From Sphingomonas sp. IC081 (GTDB lineage: Bacteria; Pseudomonadota; Alphaproteobacteria; Sphingomonadales; Sphingomonadaceae): a stretch of DNA of 64,000 nucleotides. Both the position numbers and the translations under genes were made by a program. This document shows, piece after piece, positions 1-9,034 of this stretch; position 1 is the first letter of the stretch, and every line of letters starts with the position of its first letter. The notes below the pieces were generated by a model that did not search any database, had not been told where the DNA came from, and saw only the letters and a program-made list of their open reading frames with translations. The stretch is from the NCBI RefSeq assembly GCF_006874585.1, contig NZ_CP029761.1, positions 1,561,001 through 1,625,000 of the forward strand, read 5' to 3'.

Positions 1-2
1 GA

Positions 3-608
3 CGCCCGCGCGACTGGCCAGCCGCGCTGGCCGCCATGTCGCCGCAGCGCCGCGCCGAACTGGGGGCGGAATTCCTCGAACGCACGCGCGTGCAGCGCAA
101 GACCGACAAGCCCTTCTACATCGACAAGCTGCCCAACAACTGGGCCTACCTCGGGTTCATCGCGCTGATCCTGCCCCATGCGAAGATCATCGACGCCCGC
201 CGCCATCCGCTCGATTGCTGCGTCTCCAATTTCCGGCAGAACTACGCCAAGGGGCAGGCGTTCTCCTACGATCTCGCGCACATGGGCCGCTATTATGCCG
301 ACTATGTGCGGGTGATGCGCCACTACGATGATGTGATGCCCGGCCGCGTTCACCGGGTGATCCACGAGGACCTGCTGGACGATCCCGAAAGCCGCGTCCG
401 CGCGCTGCTCGACTATCTGGGCTTGCCGTTCGAGCCCGCCTGCCTCGAATTCCACAACAACACGCGCGCCGTGCGCACCGCCTCGAGCGAACAGGTCCGC
501 CGCCCGATCAACCGCGACGGCGTCGGCCAGTGGCGCGCCTACGAGGCCTGGCTCGCCCCGCTCACGGCAGCATTGGGCGATCTTCCAGAGACTTACGCAA
601 AATCCTGA
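3..608 (+). CDS. Sulfotransferase family protein, C-terminal part
   Basis: The reading frame is open to the left edge, so the first ATG at 36 is probably internal and the gene begins outside the window. The visible 201 residues resemble the C-terminal half of PAPS-dependent sulfotransferases: a DARRHPLDCCVSNF segment matches the 3'-phosphate-binding region (Arg and Ser), and RVIHEDLLDDPESRVRALL followed by YLGLPFEPACLEFH is the usual family C-terminus. Such enzymes move sulfate from PAPS to hydroxyl or amine groups. In sphingomonads they are often fused to N-terminal TPR repeats, which would lie upstream here. The substrate is unknown. A TonB receptor follows on the same strand after 124 bp. 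Confidence 0.8.
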   Translation, partial: RPRDWPAALAAMSPQRRAELGAEFLERTRVQRKTDKPFYIDKLPNNWAYLGFIALILPHAKIIDARRHPLDCCVSNFRQNYAKGQAFSYDLAHMGRYYADYVRVMRHYDDVMPGRVHRVIHEDLLDDPESRVRALLDYLGLPFEPACLEFHNNTRAVRTASSEQVRRPINRDGVGQWRAYEAWLAPLTAALGDLPETYAKS

Positions 609-732
609 ACGTGTGTTCATGTGGCAGAAATGTCATAGCTGCACCGCAACATGAGCGACCTCCCAAAGCCCTATTGCCGGTTCCCGAAAATTATGGAGAC
701 CTACGCATAGAGGACATAATGGGGGTTAACGG

Positions 733-3135
733 GTGGTCGTTTCCGGCATTTCGTTTCGTCGCAGCATGGTCGCCATGCTGCTGGGGTCGTCCGCGATTGC
801 TGCAGCGCAACCTGCCTTGGCGCAGGACGACAAGGCCGCACAGGCGCCCGCCGCCGATGGCGTCATCTACGTCACGGCCCAGAAGCGGGTCGAGAACCTC
901 CAGGACGTGCCGATCGCGATCACCGCACTCGGCGCTGAAAAGCTGAAGGACCTGCAGGTCAAGGAACTGCAGGACGTCGTCAAGTTCCTGCCCTCGGTGA
1001 CGATCCAGACGGTGCAGCCCGGCTTCAGCCAGGTCTACTTCCGCGGCGTCGCCTCGGGCGAGAACGCCAACCACTCCGGCCCGCTGCCCACCGTCGGCAC
1101 CTATCTCGACGAAATGCCGATCACGACCATCCAGGGCGCGCTCGACATCCACGCTTACGACATCGCCCGCGTGGAAGCGCTGGCCGGCCCGCAAGGCACG
1201 CTCTACGGCGCCAGCTCGATGGCGGGCACCATCAAGATCGTCACCAATGCGCCAGACACCTCGGGCACGTACGGCGCAGTCGACGCGGAAGTGAACTCGG
1301 TCTCGCACGGCGACATGGGCGGCGTGATGCAGGGCTTCATCAACTACCGGATCAGCGATTCCGTCGCCGCGCGCCTGGTCGGCTGGTATCGCCATGACGG
1401 CGGCTATATCGACAATGTCCACGGCAGCCGCACCTTCGCCGTCTCGGGCATCACCCAGGACAATGCCGAGCTCGTCGAGGACAACTACAACGACGTCGAT
1501 ACCTACGGCGGCCGCCTGGCGCTGGGCATCGACCTTGACGGCAACTGGACGATCAAGCCCACCATCATGGGCCAGGTCCAGAAGACCAACGGCAGCTTCG
1601 CGCAGGAACGCTCCAGCGCCGTCAGCGGCAAGCTGCAGACCGTCCAGTACAATCCCGAGAAGAGCAAGGACGAGTGGTATCAGGCCGCCCTCACCATCGA
1701 GGGCAAGATCGGCAACTGGGACCTCACCGCCACCGGCGGCATCCTCAACCGCAAGGACTGGACGCAGTCCGACTATTCGGACTACTCCTACTTCTACGAT
1801 GCCCTGTTCGGCTCCGGCGCCTACCTCTACGACAATGCGGGCGATCTCGTCAGCCCGAACCAGTACATCAAGGGCAAGGACGCCTACCACCGCCAGTTCG
1901 GCGAAATTCGCATCAGCTCCCCGCAAAGCAACCCGCTGCGCTTCATCGGCGGCGTGTTCTACCAGCGCCAGCAACACCACATCGAGCAGAACTACATCAT
2001 CGACGGCATTGCCGACGATCTGAAGGTGCCCGGCACCACCAGCGACATCTGGCTGACCCAGCAGAAGCGCGTCGACCGCGACTATGCCGCCTTCGGTGAA
2101 CTGACTTACGACATCACCGACAAGCTGAGCGCCACCGGGGGCCTGCGCCTCTATCACTACAACAATTCGCTGGTCGGCTTTTACGGCTACAGCGCCGGCT
2201 ATTCGAGCCGCACCGGCGTCGCCGCCTGCTTCGAGGACGCGATCGTCAAGGGATCGCCCTGCACCAACCTCGACAAGTCGACCTCGAAGACCGACGCGAT
2301 CTACAAGGCCAACCTCACCTACAAGATCACGCCCGACGCGCTGGTCTACGCGACCTGGTCGCGCGGTTTCCGCCCCGGCGGCATCAACCGCCGCGGCACG
2401 CTGGCGCCCTACAAGCCCGACCGGCTCGACAACTACGAGATCGGCTGGAAAACGATGTGGGGCCCGGTGCGCTTCAACGGCGCCGTCTATCAGGAGGACT
2501 GGAACGGCATCCAGCTCTCGTTCCTGGGCGCCAACGGCCTTACCGAGATCCGCAACGCCGGCGTGGCCCGCATTCGCGGCGTCGAATTCGACGTCGGGTA
2601 CAACAAAAACGGCTTCTCGCTGGACTTCTCTGGCAGCTACAACGACGCCACGATCCGCAAGGACTTCTGCCTGATCGCCAACAGCGCGTTCGACTGCAGC
2701 CTTGCCGGTTCGGACGGCGCCGCGAACGACTTGCTCGCCCCCAAGGGCACGCACCTGCCGATCACCGCCAAGTTCAAGGGCAATGCGGTTGCCCGCTACG
2801 AATTCCCGGTCGGCGGGTGGGACGGCCACGTCCAGTTCGCTGCCAACTACATCGGCAAGCGCCGCAGCGACCTTCGCACGCTGGAAAACAGCATCAAGGG
2901 CAACCTCGGAGCCTATACCACCGCCGACTTCAGCATCGGCGTGAAGAAGGACGGCTACCGGGTGGAGCTCTACGCCACCAACCTGTTCAACAGCAACGGC
3001 GTGGTCAACACCAGCGTCCAGTGCCTCGAAACCACCTGCGGCGACTATGTCGGCGACAGCAGCACCGGCGGGGTGTTCTACGATTACGTCATCCGTCCGC
3101 GCGTGATCGGCCTGAAGTTCGGCGCCGACTTCTGA
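733..3135 (+). CDS. TonB-dependent outer-membrane receptor
   Basis: This 800-residue protein has an N-terminal export signal (FRRSMVAMLLGSSAIAAAQ, likely cleaved near ALAQ). A TonB-box/plug start follows (VIYVTAQKRVENLQDVPIAI), then a plug domain to about residue 200 (RVEALAGPQGTLYGASSMAGTI), and a C-terminal beta-barrel ending in an aromatic-rich strand (RPRVIGLKFGADF). It should import a scarce ligand across the outer membrane using TonB-ExbBD energy. The ligand cannot be read from sequence; sphingomonads use many such receptors for oligosaccharides, siderophores and aromatics. The GTG start at 733 was chosen because it directly precedes the signal peptide; no strong Shine-Dalgarno is visible. 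The permease gene follows after 13 bp, so the two are probably cotranscribed. Confidence 0.9.
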   Translation: MVVSGISFRRSMVAMLLGSSAIAAAQPALAQDDKAAQAPAADGVIYVTAQKRVENLQDVPIAITALGAEKLKDLQVKELQDVVKFLPSVTIQTVQPGFSQVYFRGVASGENANHSGPLPTVGTYLDEMPITTIQGALDIHAYDIARVEALAGPQGTLYGASSMAGTIKIVTNAPDTSGTYGAVDAEVNSVSHGDMGGVMQGFINYRISDSVAARLVGWYRHDGGYIDNVHGSRTFAVSGITQDNAELVEDNYNDVDTYGGRLALGIDLDGNWTIKPTIMGQVQKTNGSFAQERSSAVSGKLQTVQYNPEKSKDEWYQAALTIEGKIGNWDLTATGGILNRKDWTQSDYSDYSYFYDALFGSGAYLYDNAGDLVSPNQYIKGKDAYHRQFGEIRISSPQSNPLRFIGGVFYQRQQHHIEQNYIIDGIADDLKVPGTTSDIWLTQQKRVDRDYAAFGELTYDITDKLSATGGLRLYHYNNSLVGFYGYSAGYSSRTGVAACFEDAIVKGSPCTNLDKSTSKTDAIYKANLTYKITPDALVYATWSRGFRPGGINRRGTLAPYKPDRLDNYEIGWKTMWGPVRFNGAVYQEDWNGIQLSFLGANGLTEIRNAGVARIRGVEFDVGYNKNGFSLDFSGSYNDATIRKDFCLIANSAFDCSLAGSDGAANDLLAPKGTHLPITAKFKGNAVARYEFPVGGWDGHVQFAANYIGKRRSDLRTLENSIKGNLGAYTTADFSIGVKKDGYRVELYATNLFNSNGVVNTSVQCLETTCGDYVGDSSTGGVFYDYVIRPRVIGLKFGADF

Positions 3136-3148
3136 CATTCGCGCCGGA

Positions 3149-4465
3149 GTGACGCGAGAAACGCAAAAAACCGCAGGCCCGGGCGCCAGCCTGGGCCTGT
3201 TGGCGGCGACCGCGCTGGTCATGGGCAACATGATCGGTTCGGGGGTGTTCCTGCTGCCCGCCAGTCTCGCCCCGTTCGGGTGGAACGGGGTGCTGGGCTG
3301 GATTGTGACGATCAGCGGCGCACTGATCCTGGCCTATGTGCTCAGCCGCCTGACCCGGGCCTGCCCGCAGGCGGGCGGCCCTGCGGGTTTCGTCACCGAT
3401 GCCTTCGGACCGACCGTCGGCTTCTTCATCAGCTGGATCTACCTCGTCTCGATCTGGACCTCGGTCGTGGCCATTGCCGTCGCGGCGATCAGCTACCTCA
3501 CGAACCTGTTCCCGGTCCTGGCCAGTGGCGAAAACGTCCCCGCCCTTGCCGCTATCACGCTGCTTTGGCTGATGGCGCTCGTCAACTTGCGCGGGACCCG
3601 CGCGGCAGGCGGCTTCCAGATACTGACACTGGCCCTGAAGATCGTTCCCCTGCTGGTGGTCATCGCCATCACCGCCGTGGTACTGGCCAGCGGCGCCGCG
3701 CGGATTGCCCCGCCCGCCCCCGGCAGCATCGGCATCGGTGCGGTCAACGGCGCCGCCAGCCTGACGCTCTGGGCCCTGCTCGGGTTCGAAAGCGCCAGCG
3801 TCGCCGCCGCCCGCGTGCGCAATCCAGAAATCAACATCGCTCGCGCCACGCTATGGGGCACCGCGCTCACCGGTTTTCTCTATCTGGTGGTCTGCTCGGC
3901 GATCGCGCTGCTCTTGCCCGTGGACCTCGCCGCGCATTCCGCGGCACCGTTCGCCACCTTTGTCGGCCGGTTCTGGAGCACGGATGCGGCCACGCTGATC
4001 GCGATCTTTGCCGTCATCAGCTGCGTCGGCGCACTCAACGGCTGGACCCTGCTCGAAGCCGAAATGGTGCGCGACATGGCGCACCGCCGCCTCTTGCCCG
4101 CGTGGTTCGCAAAAACCGATAGGCGCGGTGTCGCCCGCCGCGCGCTGCTGATCTCGACGGTGATCGCCAGTCTTTTCGCGGCAATGAACGCCAGCCGCTC
4201 GATGCAGTCACTGTTCGAATACCTGCTGCTGCTCTCGACCTCCGCAACGCTCTGGCTCTATCTGGCCTGCGCGCTCTCGGCACTGAAACTCGGCATCGCC
4301 AGGCCCGCCGCGCTCCTCGGCGCGGCTTACGCCCTGTGGACGCTGTGGGGCGCAGGGATCGGCGCCAGCGGCCTCAGCTTCGTGCTGATGGCGCTAGGCC
4401 TGCCGATCTGGCTACTGGTTCGCCGCAGGTCCGCCGAGCAGCGCGTCCAGCCAGGTCTCGACTAG
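3149..4465 (+). CDS. APC-superfamily amino-acid permease
   Basis: A 438-residue inner-membrane protein with about 12 hydrophobic segments. The first helix carries the APC substrate-binding motif GSGVFLLP (residues about 31-38), as in the AdiC/YjeH-like amino-acid antiporter and exporter branch. It starts at a GTG 13 bp after the TonB receptor stop, with a GGAG overlapping the start region, so it probably shares that transcript. Its last 54 bp overlap the convergent TetR gene. The substrate is not identifiable; AdiC-like sequences handle arginine/agmatine, YjeH-like ones export methionine and branched-chain amino acids. Confidence 0.85.
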   Translation: MTRETQKTAGPGASLGLLAATALVMGNMIGSGVFLLPASLAPFGWNGVLGWIVTISGALILAYVLSRLTRACPQAGGPAGFVTDAFGPTVGFFISWIYLVSIWTSVVAIAVAAISYLTNLFPVLASGENVPALAAITLLWLMALVNLRGTRAAGGFQILTLALKIVPLLVVIAITAVVLASGAARIAPPAPGSIGIGAVNGAASLTLWALLGFESASVAAARVRNPEINIARATLWGTALTGFLYLVVCSAIALLLPVDLAAHSAAPFATFVGRFWSTDAATLIAIFAVISCVGALNGWTLLEAEMVRDMAHRRLLPAWFAKTDRRGVARRALLISTVIASLFAAMNASRSMQSLFEYLLLLSTSATLWLYLACALSALKLGIARPAALLGAAYALWTLWGAGIGASGLSFVLMALGLPIWLLVRRRSAEQRVQPGLD

Positions 4466-5038
4466 CCCTTCTGCCTCCTCCGGCGTGAAGGGAGCCTTGC
4501 CCAGACTGAGTTCCAGCCAGAGCCCGTCGATCAGCGCGGTCAGCGCCACGCCGATCAGGCGGGTATCCGCCATGCCCGGCCGGCAATCACGGATCAGCGC
4601 ATCCATCCCGCCGCGAAACTCGCCGTAGATGTCCTCGTGCAGACGTCCGATGGCGGCATCCTGCGGCGTCATCGCCCAGAACGCGAGCCACGTTGCCAGC
4701 AACTGCGGATCGGCAATCGGCGGCCGGAAGCTGGCGACAAGATAAGCGAGCAACCGGGCGCGGGGGCTGTCATCCGCCGCCGCCACCGCCTCTTCCAGCG
4801 CGCGCGCCACGCGGTGCCCGGTCCAGCGATAAGCCTCGGCAATCGCATCCGCGACGCCGCCGAAATAGTGCCGCAGCAGCCCTGCCGAAACGCCCGCTTC
4901 CGCGCAGATCGAACGCACCGAGGTCCCGCCTATGCCATGCAGCGCAAGGCACCGTGCAGTGGCCTCGATCAGGCTTTGCCGCCGCTCGTCGGGATCGCCT
5001 CGACTAAAGGCGGGGGTGTGGGATTGCTTGGTTGTCAT
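4412..5038 (-). CDS. TetR-family regulator, BetI-like
   Basis: A 208-residue one-component repressor. The N-terminal helix-turn-helix is clear (RRQSLIEATARCLALHG, then SVRSICAEAGVSAGLLRHYF), and the C-terminal part has a BetI-type ligand-domain signature (TALIDGLWLELSLG). BetI proteins respond to choline; the ligand here is unknown. The start is the ATG at 5038; a longer frame continues upstream but is antisense to the Rieske gene. The gene diverges from the Rieske oxygenase across 36 bp that contain a palindrome, so it probably controls that operon and itself. Its 3' end overlaps the convergent permease by 54 bp. Confidence 0.88.
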   Translation of the reverse strand: MTTKQSHTPAFSRGDPDERRQSLIEATARCLALHGIGGTSVRSICAEAGVSAGLLRHYFGGVADAIAEAYRWTGHRVARALEEAVAAADDSPRARLLAYLVASFRPPIADPQLLATWLAFWAMTPQDAAIGRLHEDIYGEFRGGMDALIRDCRPGMADTRLIGVALTALIDGLWLELSLGKAPFTPEEAEGLVETWLDALLGGPAANQ

Positions 5039-5043
5039 GGCAT

Positions 5044-5063
5044 TGTTATACACTCGTACAACA
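5044..5063. promoter_or_regulatory. Putative TetR operator palindrome
   Basis: The sequence TGTTATACACTCGTACAACA is an imperfect dyad of the form TGTTrTACnnnnGTAyAACA (14 of 20 positions symmetric). It fills the 36-bp gap between the divergent TetR and Rieske starts, where an autoregulating TetR dimer would bind. The site lies 1 bp before the AAGGAG ribosome-binding site of the Rieske gene. Assignment is by symmetry and position only. Confidence 0.6.
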
Positions 5064-5074
5064 AGGAGTCTCCA

Positions 5075-6241
5075 ATGGCAACGCAGCCGATAGATCAGCC
5101 GCAGACCGATCCGCTCGATGGCTGGAGCCTGCCGGCGTGGACCTATTCGGACCCCGAGTTCCTGGGAGTGGAAAAGGAGCGCATTTTCGCACCGAGCTGG
5201 CAGATCGTCTGTCACGAGAGCGACGTGCCGAACGCGGGCGATTGGCACACGCTGGAGTACATCGGCGAAAGCGTGATCGTCGTGCGCGGCAACGACCGGC
5301 AAGTCCGCGCCTTCACCAATGTCTGCCGTCATCGCGGATCGCGCGTGGTCGACGGCGCCAGTGGCTGCGCGAAGAAGCTGGTCTGCCCCTATCACGCCTG
5401 GGTCTACGATCTCGACGGACGCCTGACCGGCGTGCCCGACAGCCAGAGCTATCCCGATTTCGACAAGGCCAGCCACGGCCTTGTCCCGGTGGACGTCGAA
5501 GTCTGGCGCGGCTTCATCTTCGTGCGCCTCGTCGATGACGGCGGCCCCTCGATCGCGCAGATGATGGCCCCCTACGAGGAAATGGTCGCGCCCTACCGGT
5601 TCGAGGATCTGAAAGCGCTCGGCCGCGTCACCATGCGCCCGCGCGCGGTGAACTGGAAGAACGTGGGCGACAACTATTCGGACGGGCTGCATATCCCCGT
5701 CGCCCATCCCGGCCTCACCCGCCTGTTCGGCCGCAGCTACGGCGTGGAGGCCGAACGCCATGTCGACCGCATGTGGGGCGACCTGATGGACGCGCCCTCC
5801 TCCAACTGGTCGGAGAGGATGTACCAGCGCCTGCTGCCGCCGGTGCCGCACTTGCCCGAGGACCGGCAGCGCCACTGGCTCTATTTCAAGCTCTGGCCCG
5901 GCGTCGCCTTCGATATCTACCCCGATCAGGTCGATTTCATGCAGTGGCTGCCCACGGGACCGGAAACCTGCATGATCCGCGAGATCAGCTACGTCCTCCC
6001 CGATGACCGCCGCGAGATGCGCGCCGCGCGCTATCTCAACTGGCGTATCAACCGGCAGGTCAATGCCGAGGATACCGCCCTTATCACCCGCGTGCAGGCG
6101 GGCATGGCCTCGCGCACGTTCTCGGTCGGGCCGCTGTCCGACAAGGAAGTGTGCCTCCGCCACTTCTGCAAGCGCATCCGCGAACTGATCCCAGAGGCCC
6201 GCCAAAGCGAGCGGCCCGCATCTGGCTGGAGCCAAAAATGA
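5075..6241 (+). CDS. Rieske non-heme iron oxygenase, alpha subunit
   Basis: 388 residues. The Rieske [2Fe-2S] ligands are C84-x-H86 and C104-x-x-H107 (VCRHRGSR, VCPYHAW). The catalytic mononuclear iron site is in NWKNVGDNYSDGLHIPVAH, with H206 and H211 as ligands and D203 as probable bridging acid. The family hydroxylates or demethylates aromatic rings or quaternary amines using electrons from a reductase. The BetI-like neighbour makes an N-methylated compound possible, but that is speculation. The start at 5075 is fixed by AAGGAG 8 nt upstream. Its stop overlaps the next gene start (ATGA). No ferredoxin or reductase gene is adjacent, so electrons must come from elsewhere. Confidence 0.9.
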   Translation: MATQPIDQPQTDPLDGWSLPAWTYSDPEFLGVEKERIFAPSWQIVCHESDVPNAGDWHTLEYIGESVIVVRGNDRQVRAFTNVCRHRGSRVVDGASGCAKKLVCPYHAWVYDLDGRLTGVPDSQSYPDFDKASHGLVPVDVEVWRGFIFVRLVDDGGPSIAQMMAPYEEMVAPYRFEDLKALGRVTMRPRAVNWKNVGDNYSDGLHIPVAHPGLTRLFGRSYGVEAERHVDRMWGDLMDAPSSNWSERMYQRLLPPVPHLPEDRQRHWLYFKLWPGVAFDIYPDQVDFMQWLPTGPETCMIREISYVLPDDRREMRAARYLNWRINRQVNAEDTALITRVQAGMASRTFSVGPLSDKEVCLRHFCKRIRELIPEARQSERPASGWSQK

Positions 6242-7842
6242 CCCAGAAATACGATGCTGTAATTATCGGCGGCGGCCATAACGGCCTCGTCTGCGCGTTC
6301 TACCTTGCCCGGGCGGGACTGAAGGTCCGCATTCTGGAGCGCCGCGACGTGGTCGGCGGTGCGGCGGTGACCGAGGAATTCCACCCCGGCTTCCGCAATT
6401 CGGTGGCCAGCTACACAGTCAGCCTGCTCCAGCCCAAGGTCATCGCCGACATGCGGCTGGCGGACCATGGCTACCGCGTGATCGAGCGGCCGATCTCCAA
6501 CCTGCTACCGCAGGAAGATGGCGGCTACCTCAAGCTGGGCGGCGGGCTGGAGCGCACACAGGCCGAGTTCCGCCGGTTCTCCAGGCACGATGCCGAGGTG
6601 CTTCCGGCCTATTACGATTCGCTCGAAGTCGTGGCCGAAGTGCTGCGCGATCTGGCGCTGAAGTCGCCGCCCAACGCTGGCGATGGTTGGCGCGGGCTGA
6701 TCGACGCGGCGCTTCAGGGCCGCAAGCTGGCGGGCCTTTCCATCGAGGCGCAGCGCGATGTGCTGGACCTCTTCACCAAGTCCGCGCGCGGGCTGCTGGA
6801 CGGCTGGTTCGAGAGCGAGGCGGTGAAGGCCGCATTCGGTTTCGACGCGGTGGTCGGCAACTATGCCTCGCCCGATACGCCGGGCAGCGCCTACGTGCTG
6901 CTGCACCATGTCTTCGGCGAAGTGAACGGCAAGAAGGGCGCCTGGGGTCACTCGGTCGGCGGCATGGGCAACATCACCCGCATCATGGGCGAAGTCTGCC
7001 GCAAGCTGGGCGTGGAGATCAGCCTCGAAAGTCCGGTCGATCAGGTGCTCGTCGATGGCGACAAGGTTGCCGGCGTGCGGCTTGAAAGCGGCGAGGAGAT
7101 TGCCGCCAGGCGCGTGATCGCCAATGTCGGGCCCAAGCTGCTCTACGGCAGGATGATCGCGCAAAGCGATCTCAATCCCGATTTCCAGCGCCGCATGAAG
7201 GGCTTCAAGACCGGCAGCGGCACCTTCCGCATGAACGTGGCGCTTTCGCAGTTGCCGAAGTTCACCTGCCTGCCCGAACCGGGTGAGCACCACCAGTCCG
7301 GCATCATCATCGCGCCGACACTGGACTACATGGACCGCGCCTTCCTCGACGCGAAGACCCATGGCTGGTCGAAAAAGCCGATCGTGGAGATGCTGATCCC
7401 CTCGACCGTGGACGACAGCCTCGCGCCCGAAGGCCAGCACGTCGCCAGCCTGTTCTGCCAGCAATTCGCGCCGGAACTGCCAGATGGCCGCGACTGGGAT
7501 GCGGAGGACGACAAGGCCGCCGACATCATCATCGATACGGTCGAGGACTATGCGCCGGGCTTCCGCGCCTCGATCCTCGGCCGCCAGGTGCTCAGCCCCA
7601 AGGGGCTGGAACGCAAGTTCGGCCTTGTCGGCGGCGACATCATGCATGGCAACCTGACGCTCGACCAGATGTGGTCGGCGCGCCCGGTACTGGGCCACGG
7701 CGCCTATCGGGGCCCGCTCAAGGGGCTCTACATGTGCGGCTCGGGCACGCACCCCGGCGGCGGCGTGACCGGGGCGCCCGGCCATAACTGCGCACACGAA
7801 GTGCTGGCGGACAAAGGCCGTTTCGGGCGCTTCCGCACCTGA
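6238..7842 (+). CDS. FAD-dependent oxidoreductase, phytoene-desaturase/PYROXD2-like
   Basis: 534 residues with an N-terminal dinucleotide-binding motif (VIIGGGHNGLVCAFYLARAG, GxGxxG at residues 11-16), an ERR acidic end of beta-2 and a VVGGAA motif. The C-terminal FAD-contact segment is GLYMCGSGTHPGGGVTGAPG, typical of the CrtI/PYROXD2 group. The start ATG overlaps the Rieske stop by 4 bp (ATGA), indicating translational coupling and a shared pathway. It may oxidise the product of the oxygenase, but the substrate is unknown. There are no carotenoid genes nearby, so a desaturase role in carotenogenesis is unlikely. Confidence 0.85.
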   Translation: MTQKYDAVIIGGGHNGLVCAFYLARAGLKVRILERRDVVGGAAVTEEFHPGFRNSVASYTVSLLQPKVIADMRLADHGYRVIERPISNLLPQEDGGYLKLGGGLERTQAEFRRFSRHDAEVLPAYYDSLEVVAEVLRDLALKSPPNAGDGWRGLIDAALQGRKLAGLSIEAQRDVLDLFTKSARGLLDGWFESEAVKAAFGFDAVVGNYASPDTPGSAYVLLHHVFGEVNGKKGAWGHSVGGMGNITRIMGEVCRKLGVEISLESPVDQVLVDGDKVAGVRLESGEEIAARRVIANVGPKLLYGRMIAQSDLNPDFQRRMKGFKTGSGTFRMNVALSQLPKFTCLPEPGEHHQSGIIIAPTLDYMDRAFLDAKTHGWSKKPIVEMLIPSTVDDSLAPEGQHVASLFCQQFAPELPDGRDWDAEDDKAADIIIDTVEDYAPGFRASILGRQVLSPKGLERKFGLVGGDIMHGNLTLDQMWSARPVLGHGAYRGPLKGLYMCGSGTHPGGGVTGAPGHNCAHEVLADKGRFGRFRT

Positions 7843-7950
7843 AACGGGGCCTTTCGTCCCTTTGATGGGGCGATCCGCCGCTAGTGGGTTGGGTTCGGGG
7901 GCGAACGGCATCAGGTAGGCGGCAAGGTCGCCAACTGCCCGGATGTTTGT

Positions 7951-9033
7951 TTGCCCCAGTCCTTCATCGCCGATGCCCCGCGCAAATCCGCCGCGATCTC
8001 GATCGCACGGGTCATCTGCATCCTCGGCGTCGTCTACGTCCATGCCTGGACCGGCCTCACCGGCTACGACCTGCAACTGGCCAGAGGCTCCCCGCAGGAA
8101 GACTTGCGCTGGATCCTGATGGACGTGTTCGGACGCAGCGCGGTGCCGCTGCTGGGCCTCATTTCCGGCTGGCTGGTCGCCTCCTCCAACCGCACGCGCG
8201 ACTGGCCGAGCCACGTTGCCCGCAAGGCCCGCACCATCCTGCTGCCGATGGTGCTGTGGAACGTGCTGGCGCTGGTGCTGGTTTCCGGCACCGCCTGGCT
8301 GCTCACCCTGCCCGCGCCGACGCCGCACTCGCTGGACTGGGTCTTCGAGGAAATCTTCGTTGCCAGCCGCAACCCCGACATCAACGTGCAGATGCCGTTC
8401 CTGCGCGACCTGTTCGTGTGCATGCTGGCGGCGCCGCTGCTGGTGAGGCTGGCCAATCCGTGGCTGGTCGCGCTCGCCTCCATCGCCGCCGTGTGCCAGA
8501 TCCTCGGGGTGGGAGCGCCGGTGTTCATGCGCGCGTCGATCCCGTTCTTTTTCGTGCTGGGCATTCTGGCGCGGCGCGGCCACGTCGCGGACCGCATCGC
8601 GGCCTGGCCCCTGCTTCTGACCGTTCTGCCTTTCGCGGGCCTGACCTGCCTCCAGCTCTACAGCGCGCTGCGGCTCGGCACCGATCCCGCGACGCCCGAG
8701 GCCGCCGCGCTGGACCTTGCGGTTCGGGTCGCCGCTGCCGTGACTTACTGGCGCGTGGCATGGGCGCTCTCGGACAGCCCTGCCCGCACGTTCCTGCTGC
8801 GGATCGAGCCTTTTGCGTTTTTCCTGTTCTGCTCGCACCTCATCCTGATCTGGCTGGGCGGACCGGTACTGGGCGCGCTGTTCGGCAAGCTGGGCTCACC
8901 GCTCTATCCGCTCTACCTTCTGACCCAGCCACTGATCGTGCTGCTGGCCGTGATCCTGCTGGGTACCCTGCTGGTCCGGGCAGCCCCCGGACCGGCACGC
9001 GTGCTGAGCGGGGGACGGCTCACCGCCAGTTGA
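7951..9033 (+). CDS. Acyltransferase-3 family membrane protein
   Basis: About 360 residues with roughly ten hydrophobic helices. The N-terminus matches acyltransferase 3 (OafA/NodX-like) proteins: ARVICILGVVYVHAW carries the conserved first-helix Arg and the His thought to be catalytic, and RSAVPLLGLISGWL matches the second helix. Members O-acetylate or O-succinylate surface sugars at the inner membrane. The TTG start at 7951 has only weak ribosome-binding support; a start a few codons inside cannot be excluded. It follows the oxidoreductase by 108 bp and ends 1 bp before the convergent amidohydrolase gene. Confidence 0.8.
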   Translation: MPQSFIADAPRKSAAISIARVICILGVVYVHAWTGLTGYDLQLARGSPQEDLRWILMDVFGRSAVPLLGLISGWLVASSNRTRDWPSHVARKARTILLPMVLWNVLALVLVSGTAWLLTLPAPTPHSLDWVFEEIFVASRNPDINVQMPFLRDLFVCMLAAPLLVRLANPWLVALASIAAVCQILGVGAPVFMRASIPFFFVLGILARRGHVADRIAAWPLLLTVLPFAGLTCLQLYSALRLGTDPATPEAAALDLAVRVAAAVTYWRVAWALSDSPARTFLLRIEPFAFFLFCSHLILIWLGGPVLGALFGKLGSPLYPLYLLTQPLIVLLAVILLGTLLVRAAPGPARVLSGGRLTAS

Positions 9034-9034
9034 G

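Noticed and set aside
691..3231. 846-codon open frame antisense to the first TonB receptor
   Set aside because: High-GC shadow frame: repetitive Val/Ala/Asp composition and complete overlap with a clear receptor gene.
4412..4465. 54-bp overlap of the convergent permease and TetR genes as a regulatory antisense system
   Set aside because: Both reading frames are well supported to their stops, and short tail-to-tail overlaps are common; nothing points to regulation.
4412..6235. 607-residue version of the TetR protein
   Set aside because: The first ~400 residues are antisense to the Rieske gene; the 208-residue version starts with a normal TetR N-terminus.
6505..8838. 777-codon minus-strand frame across the FAD oxidoreductase and acyltransferase
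   Set aside because: Spans two real plus-strand genes and their gap; composition (Arg/Gln/Ala/His-rich) is that of an antisense frame.
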